NCBI GenBank assembly: GCA_003001795.1
Contig: PVNI01000001.1
Coordinates: forward strand, 1 to 64,000
Source of the DNA: Actinomadura viridilutea
Lineage (GTDB): Bacteria > Actinomycetota > Actinomycetes > Streptosporangiales > Streptosporangiaceae
Direction: 5' to 3'
DNA: 64,000 nucleotides
Of this stretch, positions 44,479 to 53,225 are shown piece by piece (within the stretch, counting starts at the first letter, position 1; each line of letters starts with the position of its first letter). The notes under the pieces were generated by a model. That model was not told the origin of the DNA. It saw only the letters and a program-made list of their open reading frames with translations, and searched no databases. Position numbers and translations under genes: made by a program.

Positions 44479-47346
44479 TCATCCCTCGGCGTCCTCGGGC
44501 TGCGGCGGCAGATACGAGCCGAGCAGGCCGTCGACGTTGCCCAACGCGGCCGTGGCCTCCCGCAGCCGCTCGGCCCAGTCGCCGTCGTCGCGGCGGGCGC
44601 CCACGGCGGACTCGATCGCCGACGGCGCGGCCGTGCCCCAGAGGGCGGCGCCGCGGGTGTCCAGGTCGCGCTGGTCGCGGTTCCACCAGGCGTTGACGTG
44701 CGTGAACTGCTCGGCGAGCGTGGCACCGGGGATGGCCCGCCCGTACGCGGCCTCCCACTCGTCGCTTCGCGGATGCCGCCCGGCGTCCGGCGCCTGTTGA
44801 TAGGCGCCATGAAGCTCCTCCACGACCACGCACCACCGGTACGGGGTCGCGAAGTACTGGGGCTCTTCTCCCACGCACACGACCTTGCCGTCGAGGCGTG
44901 CGCGCAACACTTCCGCCAGGTGGTCGGCGAAGCCTCCCGGATCGCACGTCGGCGGGATCGCCGTGGAACGAGCGGCGACGGCGGCGTCCACCGCGTGGGA
45001 GATCGCGCAGTCGCGCACGCGCGCGGGCAACTCCCGCAGCGGATGCACGATCGCGTCGTCCGGCACCGGAGCGCCCCAGCCGGTCAGGTGGGCAGCGGCC
45101 GCCAGCTCCGCCCACAGCACATACTCGGGGTGTTCGCTCAACAGGCGCTGCGCCGCACGCATGTCCCGCAGCGTGCAGGGGGAGCCCTGGCAGTCAGGCC
45201 CGCACGTGCCGCTGCGGGGGTTTACGAGCACAGCCGGCGACGCCGTGGAGGCCGGGACGGAGTTCTCGATCCGGGTGCCGTCCGGCATGCGGACCAGGTG
45301 CGGGAAGTCCATGCCGTCGGTGAACACCGCGCCTTCCCCGGGAGTCAGCGTTACCAGGAACTGCGACTGGGCGTCGGTGATGTTCATCGTGGCGCCGACC
45401 GCGTCCCGGTCGTCCTTGGCGGGCAGCCGATGCACGATCTTGACGGCGGTGTTCTTGATGACGTCGGGGACGAGCTTGGACGGGATCTGCTCGGCCACGA
45501 TCAGCCCCTCCCCGTAGGCGCGGATCTCGGCCAGCAGGCTGGCGAACGTCTCCACCGCGTGCGAGGCGGGGCCCGCCTCCTCGCTGCGGCGCAGCAGCCG
45601 GTGCGCCTCCTCGAAGACGCTCAAATGCCGCAGCCCCCCGCCCGCGCCGCCGTCATGGCGCTGCCGCAGCCGCAGATGCTCCACCAGACGGACCAGCACC
45701 GTCCCCATGAGGAACGCCTTGTCGCGGTCGTCCCCCACGTCCTCGATCTCCAGCACCACGTTGCGCGCCAGGAGCCGGTCGAAGTCGATCGGATGGCCGC
45801 CCTCGAAGAACCGCCCGGTGGTGCCGAGCCGCAGACTCGACAGCCGCACCCGGATGAACCCCCGCACGTTGTCGGTGATCTCCTGACCGTAGCCGATCTC
45901 GTCCACCACCTGCTCCGCGACGGCCTGCAGGTCGGCGAGCGTCGGGTAACGCGGCCGCGTCCCCGGGACGACCGGCTCGCCCAACGCCAGATCCCAGCCG
46001 AGCTGCTCGTAGCAGCGCGTCAGCGCCGCCGACAGCACCTGGGGGAACGGCTCGTCGGCCTCGAACGCCGCCAAGAACAGCGCGCGCACCAGGTCGGCAT
46101 GCGTCTGCAGGGGGAACGGCCGCCCGTCGGGCCCGATCGCGGGCTCCAGCGGGTTGATGCCCGCCGCGATCGCCTCCGCGTCCCCGGGCCGGATCGCCAC
46201 GACCTCCGCCGTGCCGGCGAGACGCGCCGCCATCAACCGGTACTCGGCCTTGGCGGGCTCGACCACCAGCCAGGGCAGCCCGGCCTGGCTCACGGCCGTC
46301 AGCAGCGCCCGCACGGTCTGCGACTTGCCGCCCCCGGTGGCGCCGCACACGAACGTGTGCCTGTTCAAACTCGACAATGGCACCACCAGCGGACCGACCT
46401 CGCGGCGATTGCGGTCCAAAACCTGCCCCAGACGCACCGAGGCCGCCGGATCGGGCGTGGATTCGGGCGTCACGTCGAATTCCGGGCGCATGACAAAGCG
46501 CACCCCCGCGACCTCCCGAATCGGAGGACGCGCGAGCGCCGCCACCAATTGCGTGCTCGCCTCGAACGGAAACGCCGCCTCACCGATTGAGGGCTCAGGG
46601 ACCAGCGCATAAGGAAGCCGGTCCAGATCGGCCGACGCGCACAGCAACGCCGCCACCTGTGCGGCCTCCTGCGGGGACGACGCCCCGGCCATCAGATGCA
46701 CCCGCCACAGCCCCGACGTCGCGGCCTGCCGCAGTTCGCGGTGCCGCCGCTCCAGCCGGTCGGCCGCCACCGCGTTCTCCGGCGACAGCTCCGCCATCGA
46801 CCGGGCGTGCTGCTGCCGATCGGCCACGTCGTCGGCGAGCCGCGCCGCGTCCTCCGGCCCCACCGGCTCGGCGACCAACAGCCACGCGAACGGCCGCGTC
46901 CACACCGACAGCAGCCCTTCCTCCAACGACGGCCGCGCCTCGTCCGCGCCCGGCCCGGCGGGATCCGCCAGCAGCCCGTCCGCGATGCCGCCGATCCGCA
47001 CCCAGTGCGGGAAGGCGCCCATCGCGTCCGCGACCGCCCCGTCCGGCAGCGGCGCGCCGCGCCCGCCCGCCGGCAGGCTCAGCATCACCGAACCGTCCCC
47101 GCCGTCAGTGATCAGAGCGTCCCCGCCGACGAACACCTCCGTCGGCCCGAACGCCTGCGCCCGCCGCCACCCGACCAGCACCGCGCCGCCGCCCGAGTGG
47201 TAGGCCGACACCAGCGCCGCCATCCGCTGCTCGCGCCACTCGTCCCGCCCGTCCGTCCCGGGCTCCTCGCGGGACCGCCGCGGCACCTCCAGCAGGCGGC
47301 ACACCGGCACGGCCGACACCACATCCCACACCGAGCGCCCGGTCAT
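44479..47346 (-). CDS. HerA/VirB4-like P-loop ATPase (DUF87-type)
   Basis: About 955 residues. The N-terminal ~320 are a system-specific region (LPAGGRGAPLPDG, ELSPENAVAADRLERRHREL). The ATPase core follows, with Walker A FVCGATGGGKSQT at 333-344, Walker B LSVFEEAHRLLRR at 575-587, and sensor-like segments LIVAEQIPSKLVPDVIKNTA and PAKDDRDAVGATMNITDAQ. A cysteine group (TCGPDCQGSPC) lies near 740, and the last ~200 residues are helical and Trp-rich. HerA/VirB4 ATPases form hexamers that move DNA or protein; the function here is unknown. The gene is divergent from a membrane protein with a related half-ATPase fold, suggesting one machine. Confidence 0.85.
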   Translation of the reverse strand: MTGRSVWDVVSAVPVCRLLEVPRRSREEPGTDGRDEWREQRMAALVSAYHSGGGAVLVGWRRAQAFGPTEVFVGGDALITDGGDGSVMLSLPAGGRGAPLPDGAVADAMGAFPHWVRIGGIADGLLADPAGPGADEARPSLEEGLLSVWTRPFAWLLVAEPVGPEDAARLADDVADRQQHARSMAELSPENAVAADRLERRHRELRQAATSGLWRVHLMAGASSPQEAAQVAALLCASADLDRLPYALVPEPSIGEAAFPFEASTQLVAALARPPIREVAGVRFVMRPEFDVTPESTPDPAASVRLGQVLDRNRREVGPLVVPLSSLNRHTFVCGATGGGKSQTVRALLTAVSQAGLPWLVVEPAKAEYRLMAARLAGTAEVVAIRPGDAEAIAAGINPLEPAIGPDGRPFPLQTHADLVRALFLAAFEADEPFPQVLSAALTRCYEQLGWDLALGEPVVPGTRPRYPTLADLQAVAEQVVDEIGYGQEITDNVRGFIRVRLSSLRLGTTGRFFEGGHPIDFDRLLARNVVLEIEDVGDDRDKAFLMGTVLVRLVEHLRLRQRHDGGAGGGLRHLSVFEEAHRLLRRSEEAGPASHAVETFASLLAEIRAYGEGLIVAEQIPSKLVPDVIKNTAVKIVHRLPAKDDRDAVGATMNITDAQSQFLVTLTPGEGAVFTDGMDFPHLVRMPDGTRIENSVPASTASPAVLVNPRSGTCGPDCQGSPCTLRDMRAAQRLLSEHPEYVLWAELAAAAHLTGWGAPVPDDAIVHPLRELPARVRDCAISHAVDAAVAARSTAIPPTCDPGGFADHLAEVLRARLDGKVVCVGEEPQYFATPYRWCVVVEELHGAYQQAPDAGRHPRSDEWEAAYGRAIPGATLAEQFTHVNAWWNRDQRDLDTRGAALWGTAAPSAIESAVGARRDDGDWAERLREATAALGNVDGLLGSYLPPQPEDAEG

Positions 47347-47384
47347 CGCAGCCTGGATCCTCCCTCACCGTGACGAGCCAGGTC

Positions 47385-47413
47385 AGGCTATTGAGCAAGA
47401 AACCCAATGTGAA
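47385..47413 (-). promoter_or_regulatory. Promoter of the HerA-like gene
   Basis: On the minus strand TTCACA (complement of 47408-47413), a 17-base spacer and TAGCCT (complement of 47385-47390) make a good -35/-10 pair. The leader is then about 30 bases, with GGGAGG as the ribosome binding site before the ATG at 47346. Confidence 0.6.
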
Positions 47414-47536
47414 CCCCCGATTCCGAACAGACGTGGTGACAAGATCCCTGTCAATCTGCTTGGGTTGTTTGCGGCAATCGCTCCGCTGGCCGGAGGAAGA
47501 TCGAGACGGGAGAGCGGGAAACGGGGGCGCAGCGAG

Positions 47537-49675
47537 GTGACCGGCGCACCGATCGATCAACAAGAGTTGCTCGCCCGCCGCACCCTGCTGTTCAATCCCG
47601 AGCCCCGTCTGGGCTGGGTGTTCCGGGACAGACGCGCGTCCGTCCGGCCTTTTTCCGAACCCCCGCCGCAGGAACGGCGCCTGCCCGCCTACCTCGAACG
47701 ACGCGTCACCGAAACGGAGCAGCTGGCGCACCGCCGGCTGCGCCGCACCCTCCCGTTCACCCTGACCTCCGCCGCGCTGCTGGCCCTGCTCGCCGCCGGC
47801 ACGGCCGCCGCGTCGTCCGGCGCCGCCGTCCCCGTCGGCGTGGCGCTGCTGGCGCTGTCGGTGGCCGCCCCCGGATCGGCGCTCACCCTCTCCGCCGTCC
47901 GCCACCGAGACCAGGCGCGCCAGGCGTACGAGCTGGCCTACCGGCAGACCACCGGCCGCTATCAGGCCGAACTCCGGCAGTGGCAGGACCGCAAACAGGC
48001 GCACGAGGCCGCGGAGCACGCCCGCGCCGACGCCCGTCCCGAATGGAACCCGGTGCCCCGCCCGTCGCGCCGCCTGGACGTGTTCGGCGGCACGCTCTGG
48101 TCGTGGGAGGCGCTGCTCACCACCTACGGCACGTCCGCCCTGGCCGCCCAGCCGCTGCTGGTGCTCGACCTGTCCCGCGAACTGGTCAGCGACGAACTGG
48201 TCGCCCTCGCCGAACAGGCCGGACTGGACGTGGACACGCAACTTCTCCCCAGCGGCCAGGCGTCGTCCACCCTCCTGTCCGGACTCCCGCCCCGCGACCT
48301 GGTCGACGCCATCGTCGAATCCATGCACGGCGGCACACCGGACGCCCCGCGCTCCGAACGCAGCATGGACGACCGCATCCTCACCAAGGTGTGCGACGCG
48401 CTCGGCGAGCACGTCACCCTCCGCAGGATGGCGGCCGCGCTGCGCGTCCTGATGGGGGAGCCCGAGAACTCCGACGCCCTCACCCGAGACGAACGCCGCC
48501 ACATCCTCAACGAACTGTTCAGCGTGGAGTACCGGCGCCAGGCCCACGCGAACCTGTCGCGGATCGAGTCCTACATCCACCCGCTGGAGGACCTCGGAAC
48601 CGCGGCGGATCCCAGCCCTCGGGCCGGCTACCTCACCCGCATCGCCCTGGACAGCCAGGCCCGCAACGTCCGCGCCGAACTGCTGACCGACCTGATCGTC
48701 CAGTGGGTCACCCACCGCATCACCGCGTCCGACGCCTCCGCGCCCGCCCTCGTCGTCGCGGGCGCGGACGAACTGGCCCGCCGCCACCTGGAGCGGCTGT
48801 CGGACGCGTGTGAACGCCGCGGGGTGCCCCTCACGTTCATGTTCCGCCGCCTGCGCGACACGTCCGCGGAACTCATCGGCGGCGGCGCCGTCGCGTTCAT
48901 GCGCCTGGGCAACCACGAGGACGCCACCCGCGCGGCCGACTTCATCGGCCGCGACCACCGCTTCGTCCTGTCCCAGATCACCAAGAACGTCGGCGGCAAC
49001 GAGTCTCACACGCTGACCGACACCACCGGCGAAAGCGACGGCGAGACGTACGGCACGAGCCACACCACCGGCACGTCCACCAGCTGGGGCACGTCCCACT
49101 CCTCCGGAGCCTCCTACACCGGCGGCGGACTCTTCCCCGAGGGCTCCACCTCGCGCAGCTCCGGCGGCAACCGGAGCCGCTCACGCAGCACCAGCGACTC
49201 GGAGAGCCGCTCCGTGTCCACCTCACGCAACTGGTCGGCCGCCTACGCCTACGCGACGGGCACCAACTGGAGCGACTCCGACAGCATCCAACGCGTCTAC
49301 GAGTACGCCGTCGAACCCGTCGCCCTCCAGCACCTGCCCGACCACGCCCTCCTCCTGGTCGAGTCCGATCCCGGCGGCGGCCGCACCCTCACGCCCGTCG
49401 AATGCGACCCCGCCATCATCACCCTCGACCGCGTGAGCACCACTCCGCAGGACTCCGCGGCCGACGCGGCGCCCCAGTGGCTGAGCCCGCCCGCCGCACC
49501 GACGCCTCGTCCGCCCCTCCCACAGGACCCGGGCCCGCCCCCCGGCTACCACACCGGCCCCCGCGAGGAACCCTTCACCCAGCACCCCCGGGTCTCGCCG
49601 CCTTCGCGCCGCCGACCGTCGGGGCCCACCCCGCCCCGCCAAGGCCCCCCGCCTCTGTTCGGCGGAAAGGAATGA
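47537..49675 (+). CDS. Membrane protein with ATPase-like C-terminal half and Ser/Thr-rich insert, partner of HerA-like ATPase
   Basis: About 712 residues. GTG 47537 is preferred, as GCGAG precedes it and the earlier in-frame ATG region looks non-coding. Two adjacent membrane segments occur at ~70-112 (TSAALLALLAAGTAAASS; VGVALLALSVAAPGSA). LVLDLSRELVSDELVALAEQ and SERSMDDRILTKVCDALGEH follow. The segment LVVAGADELARRHLERLSDA then FRRLRDTSAELIGGG resembles the Walker-B half of TraD/HerA ATPases, but no Walker A is present. A Ser/Thr/Gly-rich stretch (~495-570, SHTTGTSTSWGTSHSSGASY) is followed by TGTNWSDSDSIQRVYEYAVE and a Pro-rich tail. It is divergent from the ATPase gene, and its stop overlaps the next start (ATGA). 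Confidence 0.75.
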   Translation: MTGAPIDQQELLARRTLLFNPEPRLGWVFRDRRASVRPFSEPPPQERRLPAYLERRVTETEQLAHRRLRRTLPFTLTSAALLALLAAGTAAASSGAAVPVGVALLALSVAAPGSALTLSAVRHRDQARQAYELAYRQTTGRYQAELRQWQDRKQAHEAAEHARADARPEWNPVPRPSRRLDVFGGTLWSWEALLTTYGTSALAAQPLLVLDLSRELVSDELVALAEQAGLDVDTQLLPSGQASSTLLSGLPPRDLVDAIVESMHGGTPDAPRSERSMDDRILTKVCDALGEHVTLRRMAAALRVLMGEPENSDALTRDERRHILNELFSVEYRRQAHANLSRIESYIHPLEDLGTAADPSPRAGYLTRIALDSQARNVRAELLTDLIVQWVTHRITASDASAPALVVAGADELARRHLERLSDACERRGVPLTFMFRRLRDTSAELIGGGAVAFMRLGNHEDATRAADFIGRDHRFVLSQITKNVGGNESHTLTDTTGESDGETYGTSHTTGTSTSWGTSHSSGASYTGGGLFPEGSTSRSSGGNRSRSRSTSDSESRSVSTSRNWSAAYAYATGTNWSDSDSIQRVYEYAVEPVALQHLPDHALLLVESDPGGGRTLTPVECDPAIITLDRVSTTPQDSAADAAPQWLSPPAAPTPRPPLPQDPGPPPGYHTGPREEPFTQHPRVSPPSRRRPSGPTPPRQGPPPLFGGKE

Positions 49676-51324
49676 GGATGGCCGTCGAGCACACCAACAC
49701 TCCCGACACCCGTACCGAGACGGCGGACAAGCCCCGAACCCCGGAGAAGCCCCCGCCGATCCCACCCGACAGGCCAGGCGCCCCAGGCCGGCCATCACGG
49801 GCCGAGAGCCGCGCCGCCGCCCAGGCGCCGCCGGAGAAGAGCGCTACGAAGCCGTCCGACAAGCCGAGTAGTGCTCCACAGGGCAAGCCGACTAGTACGG
49901 ACCTGCGCGTCACTACGTCAACCGAGTTGACCCCGCGCCACGCCTCCCGCGAGGCCGCGGCCCGTCCCCAGGACGCACCGGCCACGGCACCGCCAAAGGC
50001 GTCGGCCCCTGTTGATTTCAGCCCACGACGAGCGTCCCGAGAGGCCGCCAGCCGCCCTCAGGACGCCACCACCTCTCGGCCCGAACGCGAGGACGAGGGC
50101 AAGCAATCGCCAGAGACAACGGACGCTTCTAAAGGCCCGCGCCGTGCGTCCAAGGACGCCGCCGCATCAGCACCACGTGCCGAAGCGGGCAAGCCCGAGC
50201 AGGACCAGCGGTCGAAGGAGACCCCACGCGCCCGCGAGTTCACCGAAGGCACAGCGTCCCCCTCCAAGGAGACCGGACGCCCCACGGAGAAGGCGGAACG
50301 GACTGAGCCCGCACCAGACCGCACCCCGCGCGCGGACGACGCCACCAGCCGTCCAGCCCAGGCCACCAGCGGCGTGTTCGACGACCCGGCCGAGCCCGCC
50401 AAGGAGCCTCGCGCCGCTGGTGACGCCCCCTCCAGCACAGCTCCCGCCGATCAGCAGCCGTCACCTGACGCCCCTGCGGCCGCTGACAAGCCCCAACCCG
50501 CGCCCAAGGAAGCCGCGAACGCCGACACCGCGGCGAAGACAAGCGGCCCCACAGACCAGCCAACCCCGCAACCCGTCGCCGCCAGTGACTCGCCGCCTTC
50601 CGCCGCCGAACCGGCGAAGCCCAAGGCCGACCAGCCGCCCAGCAACGTGGGCGAGTCCAACACTAATGTGTCGGACCAGTCGCGCGACGTCATCGATCCA
50701 GGCAAGACTGGACCCGATGACGCAGCCGAAGATCCCGCTCAACACGCGGATGCGAAGCCGCCAGTCGGCGACGCCGACGCGCCGGAATCCGAGGACGAGC
50801 CGACCCCGCTCACCGAGCCGGACGCCCAACGCCCCGAACCCGCAACAACAGAAAACGAACGCGGCTCTGAGCAGCCTCCGGCGTCGAACGATGCTCCCAG
50901 GCGCATCGAACTCAAGGTCGACGGCCGCCCCATTCGGGAGTACCTCGACCCCGTCGGAGCATATGGCGGTTGGGGAGAGGTCGGCGATCAGGTCCCAGAC
51001 CCGACTGACCGAACGGGGGACCGGATCGCGAAGTCGGAGAATGACAAACAATCCAGAAGTGACGCATTCCGCAGGGCCTTCCATCGAGAAGGCGAACGAC
51101 TGGTCGATCGCGCCGGAAAGACGGCTGGCAAGATTCAGGACATGCTCAAGGGGCGCCCCCCGACGGGCAAGACTGAGGTGCGGACTGGCGATCACATAGT
51201 GTCTGCACCCCATCTAGGGCTTGATGCTGCGAACGTGGTGACCTCAGCTCTGGTTGCGGGTGTGCTGGCCGGTGAAGGTATCCGATGGGTCCGAAAGAAA
51301 GTGCGTAGTAGAAAGGTTGGATAA
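49672..51324 (+). CDS. Long Pro/Ala/Ser-rich protein with C-terminal conserved segment and membrane anchor
   Basis: About 550 residues. ATG 49672 overlaps the previous stop (ATGA), with GGAAAGG just upstream; ATG 49678 is an alternative. Residues 1-~410 are disordered and rich in Pro, Ala, Lys, Glu, Ser and Thr, with recurring units such as PRHASREAAARPQDA and PRRASREAASRPQDA. Residues ~415-550 are ordered: RIELKVDGRPIREYLDPVGA, RSDAFRRAFHREGERLVDR, GDHIVSAPHLGLDAANVVTS and a likely membrane segment ALVAGVLAGEGIRWVRKK with a basic tail. It is probably a tethered spacer or fibre-like component of the ATPase module. No family was recognised. Confidence 0.75.
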   Translation: MRMAVEHTNTPDTRTETADKPRTPEKPPPIPPDRPGAPGRPSRAESRAAAQAPPEKSATKPSDKPSSAPQGKPTSTDLRVTTSTELTPRHASREAAARPQDAPATAPPKASAPVDFSPRRASREAASRPQDATTSRPEREDEGKQSPETTDASKGPRRASKDAAASAPRAEAGKPEQDQRSKETPRAREFTEGTASPSKETGRPTEKAERTEPAPDRTPRADDATSRPAQATSGVFDDPAEPAKEPRAAGDAPSSTAPADQQPSPDAPAAADKPQPAPKEAANADTAAKTSGPTDQPTPQPVAASDSPPSAAEPAKPKADQPPSNVGESNTNVSDQSRDVIDPGKTGPDDAAEDPAQHADAKPPVGDADAPESEDEPTPLTEPDAQRPEPATTENERGSEQPPASNDAPRRIELKVDGRPIREYLDPVGAYGGWGEVGDQVPDPTDRTGDRIAKSENDKQSRSDAFRRAFHREGERLVDRAGKTAGKIQDMLKGRPPTGKTEVRTGDHIVSAPHLGLDAANVVTSALVAGVLAGEGIRWVRKKVRSRKVG

Positions 51325-51326
51325 AG

Positions 51327-51770
51327 ATGGCTGTCACCGACCAGGAGGTTGCGGTCCTTCGCGCCCATCTGGCAGGGGACTTCGAAGAATACGAGCGTCT
51401 GTGGTCTCAGCTGGATCGGGAAGCTGCCGCCAAGGGCTATACAGCTCTGATCGCAGCCGCATTCTTCGAGGCAGTCGATCGGCGATTCTCCGGGCAGCTC
51501 AACAACGCCGATGTGGTGGAATATGTCGGCGAGGTGCGCGCACGTTTTGACGAGCGCGGAACGGAGATCGACCCGACTGCTGCCGAGCTCATGATACGAG
51601 CCGCACTCGGTGATGAGGTGAATGCAGACCTCGACGACGAAACCGTGATCAGCACTCAACTGTGGGTGCTTACCGCGTTGGTTCTCGATGAGGAACTCGA
51701 TGGTGCGGCGCTGGACGAGTTTCTCGCTGAAGCGCGAAAGACGGCTGACGGCTGGCTCAGTAATCCTTGA
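51327..51770 (+). CDS. Small alpha-helical protein, unknown, duplicated (copy 1)
   Basis: About 147 residues, starting 3 bases after the preceding stop with GGTTGGATAAAG as the upstream context. It begins MAVTDQEVAVLRAHLAGDFE and appears wholly helical (LIAAAFFEAVDRRFSGQ, VVEYVGEVRARFDERG, AAELMIRAALGDEVNADLD, ALDEFLAEARKTADGWL). It is acidic with no Cys, no membrane segment and no recognised domain. The next gene encodes a protein of the same layout with shared LGDEVN and ALDExLxxAxKxA motifs, so the two are tandem duplicates. Co-directional with the ATPase-partner operon, it may belong to that module. The less GC-rich segment begins here. Confidence 0.75.
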   Translation: MAVTDQEVAVLRAHLAGDFEEYERLWSQLDREAAAKGYTALIAAAFFEAVDRRFSGQLNNADVVEYVGEVRARFDERGTEIDPTAAELMIRAALGDEVNADLDDETVISTQLWVLTALVLDEELDGAALDEFLAEARKTADGWLSNP

Positions 51771-51784
51771 TTGATGGGCCGCGC

Positions 51785-52231
51785 ATGCAAGTGACCGATG
51801 AGCACGTCAAGGCATTGCGGTCCTATCTTTCCGGGGACCCAGAAGTATGGATTCCGGTGCACGAGAGGCTACTTGCGTCCGGGCGTGCCGAAGGGCACGA
51901 GTCGCTAATCTGGGCCGCGTTCGCCCTGCTGGTTCGCAGGAAATTTTCGCCGACCTGGTCGGTCGACAAGGTGATTCGGTACGTGGCCAGCGTGCGAGCT
52001 TCACTTGGCGAACAAGCCAGTCTGATAGATGCTCGGGTGGCTGAAAGCCTGATGTGTCGCGCACTGGGTGATGAGGTCAACAGTGAGGTGCTCGACAAGG
52101 CAGGTGACAAAGCAAAGGTGCATGCCGAACTCGTGATGCTGATGGCATTGGTTTCTGACGCCAATATGGATGACTCTGCGTTGGACGAGCTTCTGGAATC
52201 GGCTCAAAAGGTGGCCAATCAGTGGCAGTGA
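51785..52231 (+). CDS. Small alpha-helical protein, unknown, duplicated (copy 2)
   Basis: About 148 residues. ATG 51785 is chosen by alignment with copy 1: MQVTDEHVKALRSYLSGDPE matches MAVTDQEVAVLRAHLAGDFE. A TTG overlapping the previous stop (51767) would add six residues. Helical throughout (LIWAAFALLVRRKFSPTW, VIRYVASVRASLGEQ, VAESLMCRALGDEVNSEVLD, ALDELLESAQKVANQWQ). The pair has diverged substantially at the residue level, so the duplication is not very recent. No known family or catalytic motif was seen. Confidence 0.72.
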   Translation: MQVTDEHVKALRSYLSGDPEVWIPVHERLLASGRAEGHESLIWAAFALLVRRKFSPTWSVDKVIRYVASVRASLGEQASLIDARVAESLMCRALGDEVNSEVLDKAGDKAKVHAELVMLMALVSDANMDDSALDELLESAQKVANQWQ

Positions 52232-52317
52232 GCCAAGCCCACGGATCCGGACGTGAATGCTCCTTTATACGGAGTTCGTGGGGATTGAGCTAATGTGCCG
52301 GATGACGCCGGAAGCAA

Positions 52318-53225
52318 CTGCGATCCCGTGAAGAAGGGGGTCCCAACAGGCTATGTCTGTCGCCAGAAGCTCTGCCCTGTCGTGGGACATTGCCGCGCTG
52401 ATGGGTTGTAGAAGCAGACGTGAAGTCCATCGTGTGCGTCTCGAGGTGATGGCTCTGTGAGGCAGGCCAAGCCGGTGACGATATGCGATGCGTGCGCCCG
52501 CCTGCGACAGCGATTCAATCCCGAGCATGATGGCCAGTCACCGGAAACGGTGTTCATAGATTACTGCGCTGCCTTTCCCGATGGCATACCTTCCGATATT
52601 TGGAAGGAAGGATTCGACCATCGCAGGCCTTATCCTGGAGACGGCGGGATCAGGTTCGAGCTCCGGCCAGGCTCTGAACGGCGCCTAGAGTCATATGAAA
52701 GGCTGGTCCCTGAAGAGCGTCGTAACCGGCTTGGGCAGTAGTTGTTCGATCGAGGCACGCAGTTCGGCATCAACGGCTGACTGTCGTTCAGGCAGCGATC
52801 CCCGTAGAAAAGGGCCCCTACAGGCTATTGTCTAGCGTCAGAAGATCTGCCTTGTCGTGCATTGTTGCGAGGGTGATGGATCGTAGAAGCAGGCGTGAAG
52901 TCGATCGCGTGCCTACTGTGCTCTTGAGGAGGTGGCTCTGTGGTACGGGCCAGGCCGGTGACCATCTGCGATGCGTGCGTCCACCTGCGAGAACGTCTGA
53001 ACCCTGAGCATGATGGCCAGTCGCCGGACACGGTATCCATACGTTACTGTGCGGCCTTCCCGGAGCGTATACCCTCCGATATTTGGCCAGGGGGGTTCGA
53101 TCACCGCAACCCTTATCCGGGGGATAATAGGGTCAGGTTCGAGCTCCGTCCAGGGGATGAAGATCTCCTCGAGTCATATGAAGAACTCGTCCCTGAAGAA
53201 CAACGTAATCGGCAGGCCGATAGTG
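52318..53225 (+). repeat. Tandem direct duplication containing the two CxxC-protein genes
   Basis: Two units of about 420-480 bases, roughly 52318-52741 and 52797-53225, match over their non-coding leader as well as the gene. Shared leader landmarks are GCGATCCC, CAGGCTAT, GTCAGAAG/GCCAGAAG, CTCTGCCC/TCTGCC, GTAGAAGCAG then CGTGAAGTC, and GTGGCTCTGTG/GATGGCTCTGTG before each start. The coding parts share long identical stretches such as GAGCATGATGGCCAGTC. Confidence 0.75.
52457..52741 (+). CDS. Small CxxC protein, unknown, duplicated (copy 1)
   Basis: About 94 residues from a GTG within the conserved GGCTCTGTG context. It begins [20 protein letters not shown], giving a C-x2-C pair, followed by [20 protein letters not shown] with a third Cys, then [18 protein letters not shown] and a charged tail. 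The Cys and His residues suggest a small metal-binding or redox fold, which is inference. The central FPDGIPxxIWxxGFDHRxPYPGD block looks like a conserved actinomycete family, but no named domain comes to mind. A second copy follows about 200 bases downstream. Confidence 0.7.
   Translation: MRQAKPVTICDACARLRQRFNPEHDGQSPETVFIDYCAAFPDGIPSDIWKEGFDHRRPYPGDGGIRFELRPGSERRLESYERLVPEERRNRLGQ

Noticed and set aside
40710..44810. An open frame of about 1366 codons opposite the LysR gene and fbiC
   Set aside because: It runs straight across two genes with unmistakable families. Its composition is the typical antisense artefact of a GC-rich genome.
44479..47346. HerA-like ATPase considered as part of a NurA-HerA, Sir2-HerA or DUF4297-HerA defence pair
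   Set aside because: No nuclease, Sir2 or DUF4297 partner is adjacent. Neighbouring genes are membrane and disordered proteins, so that assignment is not supported.
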